A stretch of DNA of 5,833 nt from Verrucomicrobiota bacterium (GTDB lineage Bacteria > Verrucomicrobiota > Kiritimatiellia > Kiritimatiellales > Tichowtungiaceae). The notes beneath the pieces were generated by a model that searched no databases, was not told the origin of the DNA, and saw only the letters and a list, made by a program, of their open reading frames with translations. The DNA lies in the NCBI GenBank assembly GCA_030619095.1, contig JAUXCB010000107.1:1-5833 (forward strand). Reading direction: 5' to 3'. The translations under genes and the position numbers were made by a program. Positions 1-5,406 of this stretch are shown in pieces. The number at the start of each line of letters is the position of its first letter. The stretch's first letter is position 1.

Positions 1-926
1 GCTGAAAGCAGAACTTCCCTCTGTTGCCGATAGACGGCAGCATCCGGATTTCGGGTTCCCCATGGCAAAACAAATGAAGCAGAGATCCCCCATCTACTGG
101 AGCTGTCATCGTGGTCCATTTCGCAAAATGGCTGGATGTATTTCAAATGGAAATTATCCTTCGAGTTCGCCAGCGATTCCGCAGCCGTCAGAGCCTGAGC
201 CTGCAGGTCGAACCGTTGCCGGTCAGATCGGCTGTTCAATGCCCGAAGCATCAGAATATCGAACTCCATCGTTGACGGCATTTCAATCAAGGCGGAGGGG
301 GCCAGTCTGGCAAGATCCGCCTCGGCCCCTAAGAGAAGATAGAGCTGTTGTTCGACATCAAGCCGTTTGGTGCAGACTTCATCCCGGTTATCAACCAGAT
401 CGAGACAAAGAGTGTACAATTTTGCACGATCGGCAACCGCAAACTGGTTGAGTTGAACGCCGGAATCGGCCCGGCCCAAAGAAGGCTTCAGCTCCTGAAT
501 CTCTTTTTCAAACAAAGCGTTTTGTTTCCGAAGCATGCGATAGTCGCAAAACAGACGGTAGACCTGCATCAAGTCCTGCCATTCCAGCGTAGCTACCCGT
601 AATTGTTCCGACTCGGCGACCCAAGCAAGCTGCTGGCGAAGCTTCGACTTGCTCCAGTGATCCGGCAAATAAACACGGAGTCCCAGCCGGGCGTCACTCT
701 CCGTAGCCGTCGGCCGCAGTTCCAGCCCGTAGCCCCCCTCGCTTTGTGCACGGGTTTGTGCCTGCTCGACAGCGATCGCCTCTTTGAGCAAAACCCTTTC
801 CGACCGGCTTTGAATCGCCGTTTTCAATTCGTGTTCAGGCGTGCATGTATCCGGTGCGGAGACAGCGGTTAAACAGGTGATTAACAGAACCGAGAACCCC
901 ACTGCACTATAGTTCTTACATATCAT
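1..926 (-). CDS. TolC-type outer-membrane factor (partial, C-terminus beyond left edge)
   Basis: Reading leftward from ATG at 926 there are about 308 codons with no stop before the window ends. The N-terminus (MICKNYSAVGFSVLLITCLT, then AVSA-PD) is a Sec signal peptide with a plausible signal peptidase I site after AVSA. The mature part is rich in Gln, Glu, Leu and Arg and strongly helical. About residues 75-160 form the first long coiled-coil hairpin, and near residue 280 the segment WGISASFVLPW followed by an NPDAA stretch resembles the beta-strand and turn of the outer membrane efflux (OEP) family. Members are usually 400-480 aa, so about two thirds is present. The family trimerises into an outer-membrane channel with a periplasmic tunnel that docks with HlyD-type adaptors, which fits the gene upstream. 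The start overlaps the adaptor's end by 11 bp, implying translational coupling. The substrate cannot be told from this gene. Confidence 0.85.
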   Translation of the reverse strand, partial: MICKNYSAVGFSVLLITCLTAVSAPDTCTPEHELKTAIQSRSERVLLKEAIAVEQAQTRAQSEGGYGLELRPTATESDARLGLRVYLPDHWSKSKLRQQLAWVAESEQLRVATLEWQDLMQVYRLFCDYRMLRKQNALFEKEIQELKPSLGRADSGVQLNQFAVADRAKLYTLCLDLVDNRDEVCTKRLDVEQQLYLLLGAEADLARLAPSALIEMPSTMEFDILMLRALNSRSDRQRFDLQAQALTAAESLANSKDNFHLKYIQPFCEMDHDDSSSRWGISASFVLPWGTRNPDAAVYRQQREVLLS

Positions 927-1938
927 TTTTTTTCAACCATTGGCCAAAAACAGAACCGCCCGGCACAACCACAACCTGCTCCCCAGGAAGCAGTTTGTCA
1001 CCTTCTGTTAGTTCAATAACAATACGCCGCCCGCGCAAAATTTGATCCCCAAATCCCGTAAAAACCGGGAGTTTCCGAATGTCGGCCGTTATGGTTTTCA
1101 CCACGCCGTGATACAGCTCGCGACTGGTCGAAGCAATGACGCGGTAGCGCTGGCCTTCAGCAATATCAATCTGTTTTGATTCCGGCATAAATGCAATGAT
1201 TCGGGACGTGGCAACATTACTGATCCGCACCACTGGATCGCCAGTCTCTATCACATCACCGGGCTGATGAAATACCTCAGCAACCACGCCAGCCGTCCGC
1301 GCCACCAGCCGACACTGGATTTCCTGCAGTTTTTTCAACTCAGCAGAATCAAACAGCTTTACATCCCGCTCAACAAGTTTCAGGCGTTTTTCAAGCTGGG
1401 CAATCAACTTTGGATAGTGGGTGAGCACCTTTTTCATCGCGACAATCTGCGGGCGAAGATCTTCGACATCCTGTTCCAGAATCAGGTTTTTTGCCCGCAG
1501 TTCACCGGTGCGTTTCCACTGCGCCTCGAGCGATTGAAGCTCTGCGTCGACTTTGGCCTGTTCAAGCTTAAGGGTTTCGACCTCATAGCGGACAGCATGA
1601 ACCTTGTCGCGTGTCTTCATCAGCGACGCCTGATCCATCATCATTTCCGAGGCCAACGTCTCATTGTTGAGTTCCCCGATCAGTTGGCCTGCATAAACCG
1701 GATCGCCCAAATTAACGAATAACGACTTGAGGCGCCCGCTTTCGAGCGGTGAAATATATTCGTACGTTCGCTCGGCCACACCATGGAACCGAACACGATG
1801 TATTCCACCGGGAAGCAGAAGAAGCACGGCAATCGCAGCCCCCATCCAAATGAGCCACGGCCAGCTATTAAAGAACTGCTGGATCAAGTGGCGGCGGGAA
1901 TGCTGCAACGAAGGACGCTTAAAGGTTTTGTCTATCAT
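916..1938 (-). CDS. HlyD-family periplasmic adaptor (membrane fusion protein)
   Basis: This 340-aa protein has the standard adaptor layout. A short cytoplasmic, basic N-terminus is followed by one membrane anchor (about residues 27-45, WLIWMGAAIAVLLLLPGG). A first half-lipoyl segment (about 58-90, with SPLESGRLKSLFVNLGDPV) leads into a long helical hairpin (about 95-200, heptad-like Leu/Lys/Glu). The second half-lipoyl segment (about 210-240, ARTAGVVAEVFHQPGDVIE) and a beta-barrel domain (about 243-325) follow. Such adaptors bridge an inner-membrane component and a TolC-type channel. The outer-membrane partner is encoded directly downstream, and DUF4956 lies 14 bp upstream. No ABC, RND or MFS pump is encoded in the window, so the inner-membrane partner is either the DUF4956 protein or something encoded elsewhere. 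A purine-rich AAAGGG just upstream of the start is a reasonable ribosome binding site and overlaps the DUF4956 stop codon. Confidence 0.92.
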   Translation of the reverse strand: MIDKTFKRPSLQHSRRHLIQQFFNSWPWLIWMGAAIAVLLLLPGGIHRVRFHGVAERTYEYISPLESGRLKSLFVNLGDPVYAGQLIGELNNETLASEMMMDQASLMKTRDKVHAVRYEVETLKLEQAKVDAELQSLEAQWKRTGELRAKNLILEQDVEDLRPQIVAMKKVLTHYPKLIAQLEKRLKLVERDVKLFDSAELKKLQEIQCRLVARTAGVVAEVFHQPGDVIETGDPVVRISNVATSRIIAFMPESKQIDIAEGQRYRVIASTSRELYHGVVKTITADIRKLPVFTGFGDQILRGRRIVIELTEGDKLLPGEQVVVVPGGSVFGQWLKKNDM

Positions 1939-1952
1939 CTATCGTGCACCCT

Positions 1953-2651
1953 TTACAGTTCAACCGTTGTACGCTGCAACACCAGATTAACCTCGGCAAT
2001 GGAGTCGAGCGCTTCGAGCTCTTTCACAAGATCAACCTGATGGGACGGGTCAATCAACCGTATCTGATAAGAATATTCCAGTAAATCCCCCTGAACGGCC
2101 TCACGCATAGCGAGCAATACATAGGCCGAACAGTTTTTCGACATAACGGCATCCACCTGAGCGCGTACCTCCTCGTCATTGGCATCCACCAGAAAACGCA
2201 ACATCGCTTCGTAGCGCCGGTGGGTGGCAAACGGAGCCAAATGCAACAGAACAATCACCGAACTCAAGATAAGACACCCTGTAATAGCCACAACAAACAT
2301 GCCGGAACCGCAAGCGATTCCCAGCCCCAGTGATGCAAAGAGAAACATCATATCGCGCGGATCACGAACTACGGTACGAAAACGAATTAACGACAATGCG
2401 CCCAGCACCCCGATTCCTCGCGCAAGACTGTCCCCCAGCGCGATCATTACCAGGCAAACAATCATACCGCCGAGAATAAGTGTGTGCACAAATGAACGCG
2501 AATAGGAAAGCGACTGAAAAGTCAGCTGGTAAAGTTTGGCAATAATCGAACATAAAACAAAACTCAGCAACATGGCAGAAACCACTTGCTGTAGCCCCAG
2601 ACTTTGCGAACCGCCTACAACTGCAACCATATTCACTAAACTACCGCCCAT
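1953..2651 (-). CDS. DUF4956 domain membrane protein
   Basis: This 232-aa protein has about four membrane segments (roughly residues 24-42, 55-75, 103-119 and 120-138). The family signature GIGVLGALSLIRFRTVVRDP lies at about residues 79-98, between the second and third segments, with the charged RFRT...RDPRD loop probably cytoplasmic. The last 90 residues (about 145-232) are soluble and end in an alternating strand/helix pattern (VDLVKELEALDSIAEVNLVL) reminiscent of ACT-like or ferredoxin-like regulatory folds. DUF4956 proteins are known mostly by their genomic association with VTC-domain proteins, which holds here: the VTC gene is 12 bp upstream. Biochemical function is unknown. By analogy with the membrane-embedded eukaryotic VTC complex it may anchor the polymerase or pass its product through the membrane, but that is inference. 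AGGGG about 10 nt before the ATG supports the start. Confidence 0.9.
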   Translation of the reverse strand: MGGSLVNMVAVVGGSQSLGLQQVVSAMLLSFVLCSIIAKLYQLTFQSLSYSRSFVHTLILGGMIVCLVMIALGDSLARGIGVLGALSLIRFRTVVRDPRDMMFLFASLGLGIACGSGMFVVAITGCLILSSVIVLLHLAPFATHRRYEAMLRFLVDANDEEVRAQVDAVMSKNCSAYVLLAMREAVQGDLLEYSYQIRLIDPSHQVDLVKELEALDSIAEVNLVLQRTTVEL

Positions 2652-2663
2652 CGCCTGTTTCCC

Positions 2664-3494
2664 CTAGTTGTACATAAACTCATCGGCAAAAGGAGCATCC
2701 CCTTGTCCGATCAAAAGATTTTCCATCCAGATCGCCATCGAATATTTACAGTTTCCAGATCGGATCAGATCAAACTGCTGTACCAGCTCAATCATCCATC
2801 TGGGCACATGTTCGGTACACTTTATTTCCAACACCAACGCCGAGTCCTTCCGGTGGTGGACGAGCCCGCTATCCATGGAAATAAAGCGGCCGCCGCGACC
2901 CCAGTTATACATATTATATACAGGTTGATAGCAAAGCTTCGAATCAAAGGTAACCCGCGCATAATGATCAAATCGCCCAGTGTAAGCCTCCCGACTGTAA
3001 CGGATATAAACCAAAGGTTCTGCATTAATCTCATTCGATAAGCGAACAAATTCGCAAAAAGCCTCCCGCTCCTTCACCGACTTCAGACCCAGTTCGCCGA
3101 CATTTTTATCTAATACCCCCGGCTTCCATTCACTAAATGGAATGCAGGCCCGCGACTTGAGAACCCGCTCATAAAACTTCCGTTTAATTTCGAGAAATAC
3201 CGGAGCTTCTCCGGGAGGATTTCCGTAGGTCCGAACCCTTAGCTTAAACCGATGCGAAGCCTCCCGTTCCTTTGCATAATGCAAAGACAACGAGGGGGAA
3301 TCCATCTGAAGTGTGGTGATGTAGTAGCTTCCGCCTGCGGCAGCACAATTTCCGTCCATGACGCAATAGGGCTGGATAAAATCTCTAATCGGCCCAACCA
3401 GCTGCCGAGGAATAATATACTTCGCCTCGAACCGATCCAGTTCCGTAGAAAAATCAGCCGCCTCAAACTTATTATTCTGAACCTGTTTAAACAT
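2664..3494 (-). CDS. VTC domain protein, polyphosphate polymerase type
   Basis: This 276-aa soluble protein has the tunnel-fold layout of the VTC/triphosphate tunnel metalloenzyme family. The basic and acidic residues that line the tunnel appear in order: RFEAKY (residues 21-26), HRFKLRVRTY (81-90), FLEIKRK (100-106), YIRYSREAY (163-171), RVTFDSKL (180-187), VLEIK (221-225) and GNCKYS (247-252). Eukaryotic Vtc4 uses such residues to polymerise the gamma-phosphate of ATP into polyphosphate. Bacterial members are usually 230-300 aa and stand alone without SPX or membrane domains, as here. With no membrane segment it should work on the cytoplasmic face, probably with the DUF4956 protein. It is first in the four-gene leftward operon. 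The start at 3494 is forced: the E-x-K-Y motif is at residue 23, the next Met is at 46, and an in-frame stop lies seven codons upstream. The true substrate is not proven. Confidence 0.88.
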   Translation of the reverse strand: MFKQVQNNKFEAADFSTELDRFEAKYIIPRQLVGPIRDFIQPYCVMDGNCAAAGGSYYITTLQMDSPSLSLHYAKEREASHRFKLRVRTYGNPPGEAPVFLEIKRKFYERVLKSRACIPFSEWKPGVLDKNVGELGLKSVKEREAFCEFVRLSNEINAEPLVYIRYSREAYTGRFDHYARVTFDSKLCYQPVYNMYNWGRGGRFISMDSGLVHHRKDSALVLEIKCTEHVPRWMIELVQQFDLIRSGNCKYSMAIWMENLLIGQGDAPFADEFMYN

Positions 3495-3507
3495 AAAATT
3501 TCTGCAT
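3487..3507 (-). other. Possible six-codon leader ORF overlapping the VTC start
   Basis: On the minus strand an ATG at 3507 opens a tiny ORF (MQKFYV, stop at 3489-3487) that overlaps the VTC start codon (3494-3492) in another frame. AAGGA at 3520-3516 is 8 nt from this ATG, an ideal Shine-Dalgarno distance, but 21 nt from the VTC ATG, which has only AT-rich sequence (AAATTTT) directly before it. Ribosomes may therefore load at the mini-ORF and reinitiate on VTC. This rests only on spacing; the VTC start could also simply be weak. Confidence 0.3.
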
Positions 3508-3578
3508 AGCGGTCATCCTTGACGGAAAACGAACAAAAAATATTTCACAACCCCACAAAAAAGAAAAGGCTTTTTAAC

Positions 3579-3601
3579 GTTTCCAACGTTTGGAAACTTT
3601 T
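3579..3601. repeat. Inverted repeat GTTTCCAA-CGT-TTGGAAAC followed by TTTT (copy 1)
   Basis: Perfect 8-bp arms (3579-3586 and 3590-3597) surround a 3-base centre and are followed on the plus strand by TTTT. It lies about 85 bp upstream of the VTC start and just before the decayed F5/8 fragment. A second copy with the same core and the same CTTTT tail occurs at 5407-5430. The short centre and T tail could act as a weak intrinsic terminator, a protein-binding palindrome or a REP-like dispersed element; the sequence does not decide between these. Confidence 0.65.
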
Positions 3602-3619
3602 CATGCTGTCATGCTATGA

Positions 3620-3829
3620 CTTGTCGGTCAGGGCAACAATCCCGGGGAGTTGTTTGCCTTCCATAAATTCGAGGGAGGTGCCGCCGCCGGGACGTGGGCT
3701 GACGACGACAGCGTAAAACAGGTACTTTTTGAGCGACCCATATCCTGCAGGCACATCAAATTGGAAGCCATATCCGAAGTAAACGGCAAACCATGGACGA
3801 GCATCGCGGAATTTGACATCATTCAATAG
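3620..3829 (+). pseudogene. Remnant: C-terminal end of an F5/8 type C (discoidin-like) domain protein
   Basis: Frame 2 from 3620 to the TAG at 3827-3829 reads about 69 residues without a start codon, and a TGA sits immediately upstream at 3617-3619. The last 45 or so residues are characteristic of the end of a coagulation factor 5/8 type C domain: GTWADDDSVKQVLFERP, then RHIKLEAISEVNGKPW, then TSIAEFDII directly before the stop. In bacteria this ending is typical of extracellular glycoside hydrolases (for example GH29 fucosidases) and sulfatases, where the domain binds carbohydrate. Everything upstream of the domain is missing, so the parent enzyme cannot be named. Its natural stop codon abuts the GH95 remnant, so two C-terminal ends sit in tandem on the same strand. 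Confidence 0.72.
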
Positions 3830-4147
3830 ACGCACCCCCACTCTTCCAGATCGATGGCAACTTCGGCGTCACATCGGGTATAACGGAGATGCTGTTGCAG
3901 AGCCACTACCACGCCGAAGGGGGCGAGGCAGTCCTCCTGCCCGCCCTGCCCTGCCGCATGGTCGAAAGGCTCGGTGAAAGGACTTCGTGCCCGCGGCGGA
4001 TTCATCGTCGATATCGCGTGGAAAAACGGCAAGCTCACCGAAGGCAAGGCCACCGCCACCCAACCCCGCAAGCTCCTCGCCCACTGGGGCGGAAAAACAT
4101 GGAAGCACACGCTACAGGCCGGCGAAAGCATCACCCTTACGCCCTAA
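3829..4147 (+). pseudogene. Remnant: C-terminal end of a GH95 alpha-L-fucosidase, frameshifted
   Basis: About 106 codons of a protein normally near 750-800 aa remain. The first part (frame 1, from 3829) reads DAPPLFQIDGNFGVTSGITE and then EAVLLPALP, the conserved GH95 segment around the catalytic-domain end. After 3951 the homology moves to frame 2: AAWSKGSVKGLRARGGFIVD, then IAWKNGKLTEGKA, ending at TAA 4145-4147. One extra base, best placed at 3952 within a CCCTG-CCCTG repeat, explains the shift. GH95 enzymes remove terminal alpha-1,2-linked fucose (or L-galactose) from glycans and are secreted by polysaccharide degraders. No start, signal peptide or catalytic core is left, so this copy is dead. 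The His usual after DA in the family (DAHPPFQ) is also missing, marking the left break. Confidence 0.82.
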
Positions 4148-4173
4148 TGGATTTGTCGTTAACAACTAAGAAT

Positions 4174-4437
4174 ATGAATAAAACAGTCCTACAAGTGATT
4201 GGCCTTGCCACCCTTCTGGCTCTACCCGTACGAGCAACGCCGGAGACCACCCTTTGGTACAACCGCGCAGCCGATGACTACGGACTGAAAAGCCCGCTCA
4301 AATGCTGGGAAGTCGAGAATCCCAGCCGCACCCATAAATCCAACCCGGACAAGGCGTGGGGAAAATGCCCGTCCTCACATACGACAGCCTCTTCGAACGC
4401 TATGGAGTGGATGTGCTTAACTGAAAATGAAACCTGA
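4174..4437 (+). pseudogene. Truncated N-terminus of a secreted enzyme, probably GH95 fucosidase
   Basis: An ATG at 4174 opens with a clear Sec signal peptide (MNKTVLQVIGLATLLALPVR, then A and the mature TPETT). The next segment, TTLWYNRAADDYGLK, matches the usual start of mature GH95 proteins (LWY-x-x-PA-x-D), and NPDKAWGK (about residues 58-65) sits where GH95 proteins carry the residues before their ALPIGNGRLGAM motif. That motif never appears: from about 4364 the frame turns into low-quality sequence and ends at 4435-4437. The remaining 600 or more residues are absent, so this is the broken front of a gene, 26 bp after the dead GH95 tail. Assignment to GH95 rests on one short segment and is moderate. 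A secreted short peptide could still be made, but nothing suggests it is useful. Confidence 0.55.
4365..4424 (+). pseudogene. Unassigned coding-like tail in frame 3 (MPVLTYDSLFERYGVDVLN)
   Basis: Where GH95-like homology stops, frame 3 becomes protein-like for 19 codons and ends in TGA at 4422-4424. It is probably a scrap of another gene joined to the broken GH95 front. The TYDSLFERYG stretch is faintly like FkbM-type methyltransferases, which is too short to trust. The stop is followed by AAATG, so the next gene starts within 3 bp of it. Confidence 0.3.
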
Positions 4438-4657
4438 CCCGATTGTTGAAGAAGTTCGTCGAGTTCGGAAAGAGCACACCGCACGGTACGGAAATGACAT
4501 TCATCGGATTTTTGAGGCGATCCGGGAAAAAGAGAAGACGTCTGGTCATAAACCGGTCAACTTCGGCCCGAAGAAACTATCGGATCAGAAAAACCTGTGC
4601 GTCGCTGAAGAGCCGGGGGATGAATACAAAACCAACTCTTCAAAACAGAGCGGCTGA
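4427..4657 (+). CDS. Small conserved protein of unknown function
   Basis: This 76-aa protein begins MKPDPIVEEVRRVRKEHTAR, then YGNDIHRIFEAIREKEKTSG and HKPVNFGPKKL. The pattern D-P-I-V-E-E-V-R-x-x-R-x-E-H, followed by an aromatic residue with D and I-F and then a K/E-rich helix with SG, recalls a family of small hypothetical proteins that often sit near toxin-antitoxin or other accessory genes. I know of no established activity. The first 50 residues look conserved; the tail (from SDQKNLC onward) is polar and may be divergent or random extension. It is probably helical and soluble, without a signal peptide. No Shine-Dalgarno is obvious before the ATG, and an upstream frame stops 3 bp before it. 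It precedes the MNT/HEPN pair by 45 bp and could belong to that module or be a passenger. Confidence 0.6.
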   Translation: MKPDPIVEEVRRVRKEHTARYGNDIHRIFEAIREKEKTSGHKPVNFGPKKLSDQKNLCVAEEPGDEYKTNSSKQSG

Positions 4658-4667
4658 AAAAGATGTC

Positions 4668-4696
4668 TTGCTGAAACCGGTGTAAAAATTTATACA
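4668..4696 (+). promoter_or_regulatory. Candidate promoter of the MNT/HEPN pair
   Basis: TTGCTG (4668-4673) and TATACA (4691-4696) are separated by 17 bp and would place the transcription start near 4703, at the start codon of the nucleotidyltransferase gene. No Shine-Dalgarno precedes that ATG, so a leaderless transcript is possible. Each box matches the sigma-70 consensus only partly (three and four of six bases). Confidence 0.4.
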
Positions 4697-4702
4697 GTCT
4701 GC

Positions 4703-5020
4703 ATGTCTCCGACCGAATCAGCCGTAACCAGTCTCGTTGAGCAGATCGTTTCTTTGATCCATCCGCTCAAGGTCGTTCTCTTTGGTTCGACCGCTCGCGA
4801 TGAAGCCTCTGCTAATAGCGACATCGACTTGCTGGTTGTCGTCCCGGAGGGCTCTCGCCGTCGGGCAATTGCACAAAAGCTCTATCAGGAACTTCGCGAT
4901 GCACGTGTGGCCTTCGATCTGGTTGTAGCTACACCGTCCGATCTTGAAAAGCACCGCGACAACATCGGACTCATCTATCGCAACATCCTCAAAGAAGGCC
5001 GCGAACTCTATGCCGTCTGA
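4703..5020 (+). CDS. MNT-type nucleotidyltransferase, putative antitoxin of a HEPN/MNT pair
   Basis: This 105-aa minimal nucleotidyltransferase carries the polymerase-beta-like signature VLFGSTARDEASANSDIDLL (residues 25-44): the GS pair at 28-29 and the acidic pair D40 and D42. The third metal-binding carboxylate is probably D72 in the strand AFDLVV. The length is normal for stand-alone MNT proteins. In studied HEPN/MNT modules such as HepT/MntA, the MNT protein neutralises the HEPN toxin by transferring AMP to it. The residues for that chemistry are intact here, so activity is plausible. The HEPN gene starts 11 bp before this gene's stop, so the two are translationally coupled. There is no good ribosome binding site before the ATG (see the candidate promoter). 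The actual target of modification is unknown. Confidence 0.88.
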   Translation: MSPTESAVTSLVEQIVSLIHPLKVVLFGSTARDEASANSDIDLLVVVPEGSRRRAIAQKLYQELRDARVAFDLVVATPSDLEKHRDNIGLIYRNILKEGRELYAV

Positions 5021-5402
5021 ACTCCAAAGCGGTTCCCCCGAAGATTGGCTGCGCCGCGCACGTAGCGATTTAGCATTAGCTCGCGGACGGTTGCGGAAGA
5101 GTGTTCTGGCGGAAGACCTTTGCTTTCATGCCCAGCAGGCCGTCGAAAAATCCCTCAAAGCGGTTTTGATTTCCAAGGGAATCGATTTTCCGCGCACCCA
5201 CAACCTGCGCATCTTGATTGATGCACTGCCCGAAACCATCTTTCGCGATCCGGTTTTAGATTCCTCTGCCGCCCTGACGGATTATGCCGTCAGCACCCGC
5301 TATCCCGGCGAAGTTGAAGCAGTAACCAAAGAGGAACTCAAAACCGCTCGTCACATTGCCATTGAAGTCCTCACTTGGGCCGAAAACGCAATCTGCACCT
5401 GA
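5010..5402 (+). CDS. HEPN domain protein, putative toxin partner of the MNT protein
   Basis: This 130-aa all-helical protein matches the HEPN family (PF05168 style). It starts with SPEDWLRRARSDLALARGRL (residues 9-28), then CFHAQQAVEKSLKAVLISKG (38-57), PRTHNLRILIDAL (61-73) and TDYAVSTRYPGE (90-101). These four blocks are the family's usual landmarks. The canonical R-x4-6-H ribonuclease motif is not visible: none of the Arg residues has a His four to six residues downstream, and the closest is R62-T-H64. The protein may thus be a non-nucleolytic HEPN member or use another arrangement. The ATG at 5010 is preferred over one at 4944 because it gives the classical HEPN N-terminus and has AGAAGG 11 nt upstream; the longer start only adds a Ser/Thr-rich stretch that shadows the MNT gene. 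A TTCCAA inverted repeat follows the stop. Confidence 0.85.
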   Translation: MPSELQSGSPEDWLRRARSDLALARGRLRKSVLAEDLCFHAQQAVEKSLKAVLISKGIDFPRTHNLRILIDALPETIFRDPVLDSSAALTDYAVSTRYPGEVEAVTKEELKTARHIAIEVLTWAENAICT

Positions 5403-5406
5403 CCGG

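Noticed and set aside
62..872. Plus-strand open frames opposite the outer-membrane factor gene
   Set aside because: The minus strand reads continuously as a signal peptide plus TolC-like protein from 926; the plus frames have no recognisable family and are shadows.
840..926. Lipoprotein signal (LITC) in the outer-membrane factor
   Set aside because: Thr at the -1 position is unusual for a lipobox and an AVSA cleavage site follows; an ordinary signal peptide is more likely.
1267..1990. Plus-strand open frames opposite the HlyD adaptor gene
   Set aside because: The opposite strand carries a complete adaptor with lipoyl halves and membrane anchor; these frames are antisense artefacts.
2224..3049. 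Plus-strand and alternative minus frames over the DUF4956 and VTC genes
   Set aside because: Both genes show family motifs along their full length in the chosen frames.
3561..3578. AAAAGGCTTTT near-palindrome beside repeat copy 1
   Set aside because: The centre is a single base, too short for a hairpin loop, and A/T runs make such matches common by chance.
3614..3841. Minus-strand 75-aa frame first considered as a carbohydrate-binding domain
   Set aside because: The plus strand in frame 2 gives a clear F5/8 type C ending with its natural stop, which explains the open minus frame as a shadow.
3823..4134. Minus-strand frames over the GH95 remnant
   Set aside because: GH95 C-terminal motifs on the plus strand account for this stretch.
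3889..4437. A single 182-aa protein beginning at 3889
   Set aside because: It is a read-through of a frameshifted GH95 tail, spacer and a separate signal-peptide ORF that starts at 4174, not one protein.
4443..4685. 80-aa plus-strand frame overlapping the small DPIVEEVR protein
   Set aside because: Highly basic with no recognisable pattern; the frame starting at 4427 resembles a conserved family.
4944..5009. Longer start for the HEPN protein
   Set aside because: It adds a Ser/Thr-rich stretch overlapping the MNT gene with no HEPN character; the start at 5010 has a ribosome binding site.
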